Assembly: GCA_021186555.1 (NCBI GenBank)
Contig: JAJKFL010000330.1
Span: forward strand, 32,651,944 to 32,715,943
Reading direction: 5' to 3'
DNA: 64,000 nt
Source: Reticulitermes speratus
Lineage: Eukaryota; Arthropoda; Insecta; Blattodea; Rhinotermitidae
Shown: piece after piece, positions 44,909 through 55,206 of the stretch
Layout of the letters: every line of letters begins with the position of its first letter
Position numbering within the stretch: the stretch's first letter is position 1
The notes under the pieces: generated by a model
Database searches by the model: none
Seen by the model: the letters and a program-made list of their open reading frames with translations, nothing else
What the model was told of the DNA's origin: nothing
Translations under genes and position numbers: made by a program

Positions 44909-46315
44909 CACGTGTAGAAAACCAGAACGTAGATAAATTTGTGTGCCCTATGACGTCACGGTGAGAGCCGTTCAAGATCAACTTACACAAGGCAGCATTT
45001 ACAGCACAGTACCTAGGAAGAATTCGTGGATGAAATACATTCAATGGCAGAGCGCTAAATCCAATAACACATCCCTACTTTAAATATTTTGACGCAAAAT
45101 TCTTCTTAGCAAAGACATATTTGTCCTCCGAGACGCTTTACAATACTGACCTGCTGTGCGCGTGTCAGCGTGTCACGTTCAGCTGATTGTGCAAAGTTCT
45201 TGAGACAGGGACACAAAGGGTTAAGGGAAAAGGGTTAAGAGAGCAGCCACTGAGGGTAAGACCCAACAAAAGACACGATTTGGAGAGTAATTAAAGGGCA
45301 GGAAATGGCGCGGGAAAGAAATTTATGTCAAAAGAGCTAGCTGCCACAGAAATGCTATAAAAAGACGCGACAAGCTCTTGAACACTTTGATACAGTTCCA
45401 ACTGAATTACTCGCTCAAGTAGCAGACATTAGGTCCTTATCTTCAAGTCTTTATGCCTTCTTGTCGTGATTCCTTTAACTACAAAAGATTAGGTCACAAC
45501 CTGTACTAAACTTGAGGCCATGCTTCTCAGACTGGGTGTCACACAAATATGGATACTAAGATTTAAGAATTGTCGAATGGTGAATAGTCCAATTGGACTG
45601 ATTGGCCCTTAAGATGAAGGAATTAGGCTCCTTCGACTTATCTTCCAGTCGATGTAGCGTAACTTCCCACAAGACTTGTAACTTAATATCTAAAGAAAAT
45701 ATGTAATTTTTCACTACTTCTACCAATTGTTGACTGTCATGTAAATATTAGTGATCAGGGGAAAAGTTTCCACATAAGTAGAGAAGTATGGACGCTGGTA
45801 AATGGAACGGCTGGAAAAAAGGTTATGTTAAGAATTTTGTACCTGTAATACGATAATAAAGCTTTCCTTTATTAAAAAAAAATCTAAAGATATTTGTGAA
45901 CAAACACAAAGCTAACTAAACCTGACACTGACCAGTCGCGAACATGCGTAGTGTTTAGATATGGAGATAACTGTTATTTTTCTCAGTGCGTCGATTGCAG
46001 CACCTCTGCCGGCAAATGCACGTTACTTTTAATTCACCTTCATAATAATATCCATCAATCACATCACTTTGTTACGAAAAACTTAATCATATTACATTTT
46101 TTCGGCGCATATCGAGCTGTGACTGGGATGTTAGTAATAAGCGGTTGTGCTTGACGAATACTTATTTGTTTACTTGCATACAGAAAACAACGGAATGAAG
46201 GATATTAATTTCAACGTAACAGCTGTGAAGAAGTCAAATCTCGCAAATATAAAAGTCTTAATTTTGTAAAACGTCCACATGCTTAAGAACGAAAAGACAG
46301 AAACATTGCAGCTAC
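44909..46315. other. Unassigned, about 1.4 kb without repeats
   Basis: No tandem arrays or recognisable elements. A plus ORF of 67 codons (45951-46154) is unrecognised. At 45600-45650 there is an inverted pair (gaagga/tccttc) resembling a hammerhead stem II, but the core does not match. Confidence 0.4.
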
Positions 46316-46563
46316 CTAGAAGTACGAGTATAGAAAATGTTTTTCACCAACTAAATGCACTTGTTATAAAAACACTAAAATATTATAAAACTGTTTGATA
46401 AAAAAACCCGAATGAGCCGAAACATGTCGGGGTTTTTTATCAAACAATTTTAGAATATTTTAGTGTTTTTTATAAAAAGTGCATTTAGTTGGTGAAAAAC
46501 ATTGTCTATACTCGAAAAATGCACGGTGAAAATAGAATAAAGTTTGTTAACTAACTAGAAGTA
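46316..46563. mobile_element. Ribozyme foldback element, short unexpanded form (230 bp)
   Basis: Arms 46325-46415 and 46417-46514 are nearly perfect inverted repeats. Exact 9-bp direct repeats ctagaagta (46316-46324, 46555-46563) flank it. The right end has the one-sided block gaaaaatgcacggtgaaaat. The centre (acccgaatgagccgaaacat) keeps only the 3' half of the hammerhead. It is the closest relative of the expanded element at 4834-6328. Confidence 0.9.
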
Positions 46564-46689
46564 TTTATAAACAGGCCATGTCTCTTTTGTTCCACATTCG
46601 TATAAGTGTACTTTATCAATTTCTTATTCCCTTTAGTCGCTAAATGGGCCGAAGGCCAAAAATTATACAAGTGAAATTAAATAAAGAAA

Positions 46690-46825
46690 AATTAATTTAC
46701 AATAATAATAGTAATGATAATAATAATTTCTGTCTGCTCCCAAATAATGATAGGCCTGAAACTATCATCATCATCATCATCATCATCATCATTATCATCA
46801 TCATCATTATCATCATCCACTCTCC
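46690..46825. repeat. (AAT)n and (ATC)n microsatellites
   Basis: Runs of aataataat (46700-46740) and atcatcatc with att interruptions (46763-46820). They form the tail side of the LINE remnant to the right. Confidence 0.9.
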
Positions 46826-47285
46826 TCACTCCACAGCAGTTCAGCCAGTTCTCACAACAGCACGGTCTCACTGACCAAGCACTTCATATTCACAGTTCTG
46901 CCAAAAACTTTCTGACTGTACGACATGTGTTAAGTGTTAGTGCTTTGTGTGTTATAATATATAGAGCGGGGCGGAGATTGAGCAGTGTCAAACTGTCGTG
47001 TAATTTGTTTGGTATAATACCCGCTGCAGATAGTACTAGCGGTATTATATAGGCCGTTTTCAGTTGCCATATTCTTGTAAGCTCTTCTTTCCAGTCTGTA
47101 CACTTCTGCAGCATCTCGGTGACGGTGCTGTGAAGGCTGTGACTGTTGGGAATTGCTTTGATTGCTCTGTCCAGTATAACTATGTCCGGTCTGTTGTTAC
47201 GGACAGTTCGATCAGTTAGTATGGACCTGTCACAGTGGCTCATATTTGTAACACGGCATTGGTGGACCCTTTGACAGTCCACATT
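46826..47285 (-). pseudogene. Non-LTR retrotransposon C-terminal remnant (type C), copy 1
   Basis: A minus-strand ORF of 130 codons (46890-47282) reads QCRVTNMSHCDRSILTDRTV, NNRPDIVILD, then SHSLHSTVTEMLQKCTDWK, EELTRIWQLKTAYIIPLVLS and TCRTVRKFLAEL before the stop. This arrangement (RPDI, then KEE..R.W, then VIP-like, then R.VRKFL) is known from the C-terminus of certain insect retrotransposon polyproteins. Compared with the relatives I remember, a short stretch after NNRPDIVILD is missing. The 3' UTR ends in the (ATG/ATT)n tail. 5' truncated. Confidence 0.7.
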
Positions 47286-47354
47286 TGATGGTCAATGTTG
47301 GCTACTAGACTGTGACGACGAGTGTAATCACCTTGAGCTAGTGCAGGACAAGCA

Positions 47355-47356
47355 CC

Positions 47357-47399
<43 letters not shown>

Positions 47400-47785
47400 T
47401 ATCATTATCATCCACTTTCCTCACTCCACAGCAGTTCAGCCAGTTCTCACAACAGCACGGTCTCACTGACCAAGCACTTCATATTCACTGTTCTACCAAA
47501 AACTTTCTGACTGTACGACATGTGTTAAGTGTTAGTGCTTTGTGCATTATAATATATAGAGCAGGGCGGAGATTGAGCAGTGTCAAACTGTTGTAATTTG
47601 TTTGGTATAATACCCGCTGCAGATAGTACTAGCGGTATTATATAGGCCGTTTTCAGTTGCCATATTCTTGTAAGCTCTTCTTTCCAATCTGTACACTTCT
47701 GCAGCATCTCGGTGACGGTGCTGTGAAGGCTGTGACTGTTGGGAATTGCTTTGATTGTTCTGTCCAGTATAACTATGTCCATAAC
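47355..47785 (-). pseudogene. Non-LTR retrotransposon C-terminal remnant (type C), copy 2
   Basis: Near-identical to the first copy from its (att/atc)n tail (47359-47410) through MDIVILDRTIKAIPN, then cut off at about 47785. The ORF (47525-47782, 85 codons) is frame-shifted near its end by a loss of 3-4 bases at 47590 relative to copy 1. Same strand as copy 1. Confidence 0.7.
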
Positions 47786-47805
47786 TACATAATATTTTTA
47801 TTTGG

Positions 47806-48085
47806 GGCAGAGACAGCTTAGTTGATATATATGTATATATATGGTATATATATTGTATAGGCTATGGGTTCGACGCTCGAGTAATCGTGGTTCAATTCTC
47901 ACCTGGAGCAAGGTTAATTTTCTTTACTCCAAACTTCCAGTACGTCTCTGGTGATCACACGACGTCCTATTCAATAAACACTTACAATAACGCTGCATTA
48001 GTGTCACACTCTTTCCTCGCCCCCCATATACTGCCTAGGTTAAGAATGAGTGGAGCTAAACCTCCATTTTCCCACTTGCTTTTTT
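47806..48085 (+). mobile_element. Diverged tRNA-derived SINE-like element
   Basis: Head-like cagagacagcttagttgat and a B-box-like gtggttcaattctcacc, separated by a tatatatgtatata expansion. Further right taggttaagaatgagtgg and gctaaacctcc match body blocks of family 1. Strongly diverged. Confidence 0.55.
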
Positions 48086-48177
48086 AACGTGGTGCCTAAG
48101 CCCAGGGGCATCGTTAATATTTTCGCTGGCACTGACCGACAGACACAGACAGAGACGCAGGTCTTACAGCTGTACAA

Positions 48178-50066
48178 GAGGCATTTCTTATGTGGCACGC
48201 TGTAGGCATTACCAACTTATCACTGTGAAAAGAGGCATTTCTTATGTGGCACGCTGTAGGCATTACCAACTTATCACTGTGAAAAGAGGCATTTCTTATG
48301 TGGCACGCTGTAGGCATTACCAACTTATCACTGTGAAAAGAGGCATTTCTTATGTGGCACGCTGTAGGCATTACCAACTTATCACTGTGAAAAGAGGCAT
48401 TTCTTATGTGGCACGCTGTAGGCATTACCAACTTATCACTGTAACAAGAGGCATTTCTTATGTGGCACGCTGTAGGCATTACCAACTTATCACTGTAACA
48501 AGAGGCATTTCTTATGTGGCACGCTGTAGGCATTACCAACTTATCACTGTAACAAGAGGCATTTCTTATGTGGCACGCTGTAGGCATTACCAACTTATCA
48601 CTGTAACAAGAGGCATTTCTTATGTGGCACGCTGTAGGCATTACCAACTTATCACTGTAACAAGAGGCATTTCTTATGTGGCACGCTGTAGGCATTACCA
48701 ACTTATCACTGTAACAAGAGGCATTTCTTATGTGGCACGCTGTAGGCATTACCAACTTATCACTGTAACAAGAGGCATTTCTTATGTGGCACGCTGTAGG
48801 CATTACCAACTTATCACTGTAACAAGAGGCATTTCTTATGTGGCACGCTGTAGGCATTACCAACTTATCACTGTAACAAGAGGCATTTCTTATGTGGCAC
48901 GCTGTAGGCATTACCAACTTATCACTGTAACAAGAGGCATTTCTTATGTGGCACGCTGTAGGCATTACCAACTTATCACTGTAACAAGAGGCATTTCTTA
49001 TGCGGCACGCTGTAGGCATTACCAACTTATCACTGTAACAAGAGGCATTTCTTATGTGGCACGCTGTAGGCATTACCAACTTATCACTGTAACAAGAGGC
49101 ATTTCTTATGTGGCACGCTGTAGGCATTACCAACTTATCACTGTAACAAGAGGCATTTCTTATGTGGCACGCTGTAGGCATTACCAACTTATCACTGTAA
49201 CAAGAGGCATTTCTTATGTGGCACGCTGTAGGCATTACCAACTTATCACTGTAACAAGAGGCATTTCTTATGTGGCACGCTGTAGGCATTACCAACTTAT
49301 CACTGTAACAAGAGGCATTTCTTATGTGGCACGCTGTAGGCATTACCAACTTATCACTGTAACAAGAGGCATTTCTTATGTGGCACGCTGTAGGCATTAC
49401 CAACTTATCACTGTAACAAGAGGCATTTCTTATGTGGCACGCTGTAGGCATTACCAACTTATCACTGTAACAAGAGGCATTTCTTATGTGGCACGCTGTA
49501 GGCATTACCAACTTATCACTGTAACAAGAGGCATTTCTTATGTGGCACGCTGTAGGCATTACCAACTTATCACTGTAACAAGAGGCATTTCTTATGTGGC
49601 ACGCTGTAGGCATTACCAACTTATCACTGTAACAAGAGGCATTTCTTATGTGGCACGCTGTAGGCATTACCAACTTATCACTGTAACAAGAGGCATTTCT
49701 TATGTGGCACGCTGTAGGCATTACCAACTTATCACTGTAACAAGAGGCATTTCTTATGTGGCACGCTGTAGGCATTACCAACTTATCACTGTAACAAGAG
49801 GCATTTCTTATGCGGCACGCTGTAGGCATTACCAACTTATCACTGTAACAAGAGGCATTTCTTATGCGGCACGCTGTAGGCATTACCAACTTATCACTGT
49901 AACAAGAGGCATTTCTTATGTGGCACGCTGTAGGCATTACCAACTTATCACTGTAACAAGAGGCATTTCTTATGTGGCACGCTGTAGGCATTACCAACTT
50001 ATCACTGTAACAAGAGGCATTTCTTATGTGGCACGCTGTAGGCATTACCAACTTATCACTGTAACA
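48178..50066. repeat. 54-bp satellite, about 35 copies, open on both strands
   Basis: The unit is aggcatttcttatgtggcac, gctgtaggcattaccaactt, atcactgtaacaag. As 54 is a multiple of 3 and the unit lacks stops in one frame per strand, ORFs of 699 (minus, 48114-50213) and 629 codons (plus) result, with 18-residue repeats CYSDKLVMPTACHIRNAS and RCRHYQLITVTRGISYVA. The first four to five units have gtgaaaag instead of gtaacaag. Only a few sites vary (tatgcggc near 49001, 49811 and 49865). I see no sign of selection on a protein. Confidence 0.9.
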
Positions 50067-50326
50067 TGCCCAACTTCTTAGTAGCCTGCTCCTGCGGTGC
50101 AACAAAAGCCAAAATATAATACGATTTAATTTCGAATCAGCCCACACTTCATGGGCTGCTGTAACAACAAGCCGCGGGTGACTATTGTGTGGCCACAACG
50201 AGGGGCCAAACACAGACTGTTCACAAAAGTGTGTTCCTATACCGTTTCACGTAATGACTCAGATATGTTGACTAAAACCGACAAACTCACACATGTTTAT
50301 GTAAATATACTATAAACGCAGTAATA
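50067..50326. other. Unassigned flank
   Basis: The minus ORF of the array runs through 50070-50213 in non-repeated sequence (MFGPSLWPHNSHPR), which is not recognisable. No other signal. Confidence 0.4.
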
Positions 50327-50368
50327 CCTCCTATAAGTTTCGGCCACTCATGTGGCCATCTTCAGGGT
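50327..50368 (-). ncRNA. Hammerhead-like motif, solo, partly decayed
   Basis: Minus strand: CTGAAGA (rc of 50359-50365), stem II GGCCA/TGGCC, GAAA, then CTTATA where ACATGTA or ATATATA would be expected, GGAGG. Stem I is 2 bp. Confidence 0.5.
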
Positions 50369-50735
50369 GCTGCGTTGCTGAGAATAAATACACTGAGATG
50401 TTACAAAAAGTTTCTGAAACAATGCACAAGTAAAATATTGAATATTAAATTGACATTTAGGAGTTATTACTAAGTTTATATTATATTTTCATAAAATTAT
50501 GTGCATTCGTTGATTTTAGTCGCCATATCTATCTGTTTAATGACGGTTATGGATAATTTAAAACTATTTGACTTATATCCTTGTTTTAAGCCGATAATTT
50601 CTCGCTTTTGGGTAAAAACAGAAGACAGAACGAAATACCACAGACAATTTTCACATTATATTCACCGTGCATTCTGTCTTATATAATAGCTTTCATTTTA
50701 ACCAACACATGCACTACACCTTGTCGTCATATATA

Positions 50736-50778
50736 CCCCTACATATGTTTCGACTACTTATTAGTCATCATCAGGGGA
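50736..50778 (-). ncRNA. Hammerhead ribozyme-like motif, left arm
   Basis: Minus strand: CCC, CTGATGA (rc of 50768-50774), stem II GACTA/TAGTC, GAAA, stem III ACA/TGT loop TA, cleavage-site A, GGGG; stem I 3 bp plus a G-T. Confidence 0.7.
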
Positions 50779-50861
50779 ATCAAAGTATATAAACACAGAC
50801 TACACATCCAGTATAATAGTCACCACGCAGCCATCAGGCGAAGCCTACAGAACACGGCACA

Positions 50862-51082
50862 ACAACACGGCACAACAACACGGTACAACAACACGGCACA
50901 ACAACACGGCACAACAACACGTCACAACAACACGGTACAACAACACGGCACAACAACACGGCACAACAACACGGTACAACAACACGGCACAACAACACGG
51001 CACAACAACACGGTACAACAACACGGCACAACAACACGGTACAACAACACGGCACAACAACACGGTACAACAACACGGCACA
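50862..51082. repeat. 13-bp array in the foldback loop, about 17 copies
   Basis: Unit acaacaacacggc with the variant acaacaacacggt; alternate units give a rough 26/39-bp order. ORFs on both strands (50608 plus, 50834 and 50845 minus) are low-complexity artefacts. Confidence 0.95.
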
Positions 51083-51308
51083 GATAAATTCACCAGCCAT
51101 TTGAGAAGGAAACAAGACCAGCTGCCAATAATTTTAAATAAATTTTAAATGTTTTAATCCAAAAAGGAAAATAAACGCACTTATATATTTTAACCACTGA
51201 AGCAAAAATGCTACATGTTTTTATAGTGAACATAGTTCATGTTATTTTAACATTGAATGTGAACCAACTATTATAGTGGATGTGTAGTCTGTGTTTATAT
51301 ACTTTGAT

Positions 51309-51351
51309 CCACCTGATGATGACTAATAAGTAGTCGAAACATATGTAGGGG
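51309..51351 (+). ncRNA. Hammerhead ribozyme-like motif, right arm
   Basis: CTGATGA (51313-51319), GACTA/TAGTC, GAAA, ACATATGT, A (51347), GGGG. Stem I is weakened (CCAC against GGGG) relative to the left arm. Confidence 0.6.
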
Positions 51352-51504
51352 TATATATGACGACAAAATTGTAGTGCATGTGTTGGTTAAAATGAAAGCT
51401 ATTATATAAGACACAATGTTAGTGCTTAATAAAGCAGAGTTAGAAGGATGACGGAGAAAATTACGTACTGAGGAGCTTAATGAGATGTCTTGCCTTAATG
51501 CTGT

Positions 51505-51812
51505 AAGGTTGGGGACAGCGCAGTCGGTACAGCCACTTGCTAGGGGCTGGACGGTCCGGGGATCGAGACTCGACGGAATGCGGGGTGGGGGGGGGGGGAG
51601 CAAAATTTTCCAAACCTGTCCAGACCGGCCATGGGGCCCAACCAGGCTCTTGTACGATTGTTACGGAGTTTCCTTGCCAGAAGTAAAGCGAAATGGGAGT
51701 GGCGGTATCTATGGACCACCATCTAGCGCCGAGGTTAAAGATGGGTAGAGCTATACTTCTACTGTCCTCTGTGCCTGCATGGCTTATTACATTGTGACTT
51801 TTACCTTTTCTT
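51505..51812 (+). mobile_element. SINE family 1, full-length but diverged
   Basis: Head ggacagcgcagtcggtacag and ggtccggggatcgag; a G-run at 51586-51598 replaces the usual gtgggggcg. Body blocks atctagcgccgaggttaaag and agctatacttctact; tail ttttaccttttc. Confidence 0.85.
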
Positions 51813-52150
51813 TTTGTACAATAGTAGAATACTTAAATCAAAGGCAAACTGGAGGAATATGAAAGGAAAATAGTGACAAAAGTAATGCATATAAAATTTT
51901 GAATAAAAACGTAAAGAAAAAATCACTGAAGGGATTTTGAAGCGTTTAGAAGGAAAACTCTGTATTATGAATAGGCAATGGCAAACGTCCACAAATTTCC
52001 CAAAAATCTAGGGGGCCACCTCAAAATTCTAGACACCAGACTGTCGCCACGAAGCAAGTTCCATAATGATGCCCCAAAAATATTAGGCGCCGCCCACAAA
52101 ATTAGGGTCTACGAATTTGATTTCGACATCTGGTTTATCAAGAAAATTTC
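51813..52150. other. Unassigned stretch
   Basis: No gene or array. Confidence 0.4.
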
Positions 52151-52154
52151 CTCC

Positions 52155-52340
52155 TCTATACAGCGTCCAGACGGGGCTTGGGGGCCCACCCAAACTCATA
52201 TTCAAAGTATAATTTAACTCCCTTTCCCCACGGTTAAATCGACGGACACGTGAGGCTACCCAGTTACCTACGTCTAGTGCCGAGGTTAAGAATGCATGGA
52301 TTTAGGTCTCCACTTCCCTCTATGCTTTTATATTATGAAC
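52155..52340 (+). mobile_element. SINE family 1, truncated and old
   Basis: cgtccagacggggcttgggg, tctagtgccgaggttaagaa and tctccacttccctctatgc follow the family order; the head is missing. Confidence 0.7.
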
Positions 52341-52539
52341 AGAAATAATTTCCTTAAGAGGACAGTCTAGATTAAAAAGACTTTGTGGAAACAAATGAAG
52401 GCAATAGGCATCTGAAAACATAGGCCCAATTTTATACTCAGCTGACTGTCGTGACGTAATCTCGTGACGTAATATTAGTACACAGATCAGACTGGAATTA
52501 ATTCAGCCATCATAACAAGTAATGAATATAAAGTTCTCA

Positions 52540-52720
52540 AAGTCCAAGCCATGAAGGCATATAGAGGGAGTAGATGTATACCTCCACTCATTCTTAACCT
52601 CGGCGTTAGATGGAGGTGAGTGTTCAACTTCAAGCCCCAGCCGCTTTATCCCCGAGTAAGAAGCACGGCACCCACTGAACAGGAAGCTGGGTGAGCCTCA
52701 GAGCCGTTCTGGACGTTTCG
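52540..52720 (-). mobile_element. SINE family 1, truncated
   Basis: Minus-strand body: CTCGGGGATAAAGCGGC, CTAACGCCGAGGTTAAGAA, GGAGGTATACATCTACTCCC. Confidence 0.75.
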
Positions 52721-52798
52721 GAGAATAATCGATATTCTAACCCCGGGAACTTCCAGCACGTATCCTAGTTACAATATTCTCCACGCTAACCAACGTAA

Positions 52799-53035
52799 AA
52801 GGTAAAGGTCACCCTACAACAGACCATGAAGGGCCAAAGGTGGAGTAGAGGTGTAACTCTACTCTTCCTTCAACCTCGGCTCTAGATGGTGGTTAACGCC
52901 ACGCCCCGGTCGCTTTACCGCCGGGAAAGAGAGACGTAACGCAAGGTACAGGATGTTGTGTGGGACCCAGGGTCTCTGTGTACAGGTGCGGAAATTACCT
53001 GCTCCGGAATTCGATCCCCGGACCGTCCAATCCAA
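52799..53035 (-). mobile_element. SINE family 1, nearly full-length
   Basis: Tail ACCTTTACCTTTT, body AGAGCCGAGGTTGAAGG, GGCGGTAAAGCGACCGGGGC and B-box GGGGATCGAATTCCGGAG are all on the minus strand. Three family 1 fragments within 900 bp suggest a favoured landing region or older fragments of one locus. Confidence 0.8.
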
Positions 53036-54213
53036 AAGTAAAGCCTAACTTAATATTCCTGAAAGCTGGCTAAGATTTCAGTATATTCTTTCTGGTACAT
53101 CCTATACAGAAGCGTATCAACACATTTCACGTATAGACCATACTGTCGTAACCTTCATTCTACGACAACAAATAAGGGAGCAATAAATACATTTATATAT
53201 TCGCAAAAAAATAAATATATATATTCATGTGTGACTGCTTTTAATAACACGGCTGGTGTGAAAATGTGCAGTGGCTTTGTAATGTGTCTTAGTGTTTTTG
53301 TTTGTTTAGGATTCTGCAGTATAAAAGCTATTGTGCTGGAGACAGCTACTCGGCGAGTAGGCGAAGGGTGGGACAAGGCGGACAATGCTCCTCTTCTTCA
53401 GTTATCTGCAAATCTCCCCTGCCTTCTGTGATCTCGAACATGAAAAGGCAGGATTGCAAAGAGCCGCTCCTTCTGTCAATTTACCCTGAAGAAGGAGGCA
53501 TTGCGTTCCGAGGGAATTTCTGTAGATTTCCACCCCATTTCACGGCGTCACATTCCGGAAGACTGAATTCAACCGGCTAAAGATGCAATCCAGTGGCAAT
53601 TTGCGATATTTCAGGCTCCGGCCGCGTTGTAGATGTAGCCTTCCATATCCTAGGATGTTACACGTCTTAAGTTGGTTAATGGTCACCGACGTTTCGGGAC
53701 AATATATATCCAAAATGCTAGCCAGCAATTTGTCTGTGTATCCACCTGTCTTTTGTAAACTTCGCTCTTCATCCAACCGCACAAACAAAAATCTAAAGCA
53801 TCAGATAAGATGGAGGAGCTAACAGTGCTTGTCAAATTTAAACAGCTCTATCTCGGTAACAATTCACAACTAAGACACATATTTATATAAACCTTTTTTC
53901 CCACAATGATCGATAATATCAGCTCCCAAAATATTGAACTTTCCTCCTGAATCACCCTGTATCTCCTTATCTTTTAGTTTGCAACAAATAGCAACCCTTC
54001 GTGGCCGTTATTTTAAATTCTCTTACAAGCGGCTTAACAAAAGTCCATGTTAACATCCATCGCTTTAAAACCTACTTACTAAACACTTAAACATTCGTTT
54101 TAATTCGATACAATCCACAACACATGCAACTTTAGGTGTTCCAACAAAGCTTTGGGCCGTTCAGGCAGCCATGTTGATGAAAAGTTGTAGACCATTGTGC
54201 AACATAATATACA
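53036..54213. other. Unassigned stretch with a half ribozyme motif
   Basis: Overlapping unrecognised ORFs on both strands at 53155-53820. At 53680-53705 accgacgtttcgggacaata is the GAAACGTCGG half of an ACGT-type hammerhead on the minus strand. 53940-53955 (aatcaccctgtatc) resembles a mariner-type end. No gene supported. Confidence 0.4.
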
Positions 54214-54272
54214 ATTAATTTATTTTATTTTAACCCAAAAAATGCACTACACTTTCTTTCACTGATTTCTTG

Positions 54273-54314
54273 TCCCTACATATGTTTCGGCAAACCTTGT
54301 GCTATCCTCAGGGG
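54273..54314 (-). ncRNA. Hammerhead-like motif, outer left arm
   Basis: Minus strand: CCC, CTGAGGA (rc of 54305-54311), weakened stem II (AGC/GCC), GAAA, ACATATGT, A, GGGA. Confidence 0.55.
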
Positions 54315-54475
54315 AGTCGTCGAGCGTTCACAATCTTCAATACATCCAATTGTTTTTCACTAACTTTCACAACACAACTTAACATTGTATTTACCGTGCA
54401 TTTTCAATTAAGATATGTTCAATAAACACCAACTAATGCACATACACTTTTTCACAATAGTTTATTCTTAAAATT

Positions 54476-54519
54476 CCCCTATATGTATTTCGGTGGTTTA
54501 AACCACCATCTTCAGGGGG
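54476..54519 (-). ncRNA. Hammerhead ribozyme-like motif, inner left arm
   Basis: Minus strand: CCCC/GGGG stem I (4 bp), CTGAAGA (rc of 54509-54515), stem II GGTGG/CCACC, GAAA, stem III ATA/TAT loop CA, cleavage-site A. Confidence 0.75.
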
Positions 54520-54553
54520 TCCTAGAAATTATTTTGCATAGACCGTCTTTACG

Positions 54554-54597
54554 ACCCCTGAAGATGGTGGTTTAAACCACCGAAATACGTATAGGGG
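54554..54597 (+). ncRNA. Hammerhead ribozyme-like motif, inner right arm
   Basis: CTGAAGA (54558-54564), stem II GGTGG/CCACC, GAAA, ATACGTAT, A (54593), stem I CCC/GGG. Confidence 0.75.
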
Positions 54598-54946
54598 AAT
54601 TTTAAGAATAAACTATTGAAAAGTTTAAGTGCGTTAGTTGGTGTTTATTGAACATATCTTTCACAGCACATAATTACTGTAAGTCACCAGCACTAAATAT
54701 CACTTGTATTTATGTTCGTAGTAATTAGTTTTTCTTTCTTCAGTATTTTTTGTTAAAATTTTTTTTAGAATTTAAGATAGTTGTATTATAAATTATTAAA
54801 TGTTATTAAATTTGTGTTTGACAGCTCGCTATGTATACTAATTGTTCGATCACTTTCAATCTTGTCATTTTGCTGTGTTGTTAACCGTCGTGTGGTGTAT
54901 TGTGTACTGTCTGTGGATGTATTGAAGACTGTGAACTTTCGACGAC

Positions 54947-54989
54947 CCCCCTGAGGATGGCACCGGGTGTGCCGAAACATACGTAGGGG
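54947..54989 (+). ncRNA. Hammerhead ribozyme-like motif, outer right arm
   Basis: CCCC/GGGG stem I, CTGAGGA (54951-54957), stem II GGCAC/GTGCC, GAAA, ACATACGT, A (54985). Better kept than its left-arm twin. Confidence 0.7.
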
Positions 54990-55206
54990 CAAGAAATCAG
55001 TGAAAGAAAGTATAGTGCATTTGTTGGATTGAAATAAAATTAATTAAATATAAAAAAAAGCACGGTATATATATAATACAATGTACAAGTTTAGTTACTT
55101 CACTTCCTAAAACTGATAGTTGCTATCTTCTCGTATTTACCTGCAGGCAATGAAACATACTTACTAGGCTAGTGCCTGTTTTAGGCAATTAACATTTACG
55201 CAGGAC

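Larger units (their letters stand above)
50655..51414. mobile_element. Ribozyme foldback element with array in the loop (about 750 bp)
   Basis: Arms 50675-50820 and 51267-51414 (about 147 bp) are near-perfect inverted repeats. The block ttcaccgtgcattctg lies at the left end only (50661-50676). The 446-base middle holds a 13-bp array. No clear flanking duplication seen. Confidence 0.85.
54364..54670. mobile_element. Ribozyme foldback element, type 1, nested (281 bp)
   Basis: Flanked by 13-bp direct repeats with one mismatch (ctttcacaacaca 54364-54376, ctttcacagcaca 54658-54670). Arms 54410-54517 and 54554-54660 mirror each other. The one-sided block ttaccgtgcattttcaatta lies at the left end. 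Same family as 22702-22958 in the opposite orientation. Confidence 0.9.
54214..55046. mobile_element. Ribozyme foldback element containing a second one
   Basis: Outer arms 54214-54348 and 54914-55046 are inverted repeats (acactttctttcactgattt, tatgtttcgg, cctcagggg, ttcaatacatcca). A diverged one-sided end block aaaaagcacggtatat (55053-55068) lies right of the hairpin. The middle contains the whole inner element 54377-54657, so the outer one is older. Confidence 0.85.

Noticed and set aside
45600..45655. Hammerhead-like motif (ttaagatgaagga ... tccttcgacttat)
   Set aside because: A stem II-like hairpin is present, but neither CTGANGA nor GAAA is recognisable.
46325..46514. Intact ribozyme in the short foldback
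   Set aside because: The core CTGANGA is missing from the centre; only GAGCCGAAACATGTC remains.
48114..50213. 699-codon minus ORF and 629-codon plus ORF as protein genes
   Set aside because: Both are produced by a 54-bp repeat whose period is divisible by three; opposite strands are equally open and no non-repeated domain is recognisable.
53470..53515. Hammerhead-like ctgaagaagg ... ttccgagg
   Set aside because: No GAAA after the putative stem II and no stem III or stem I.
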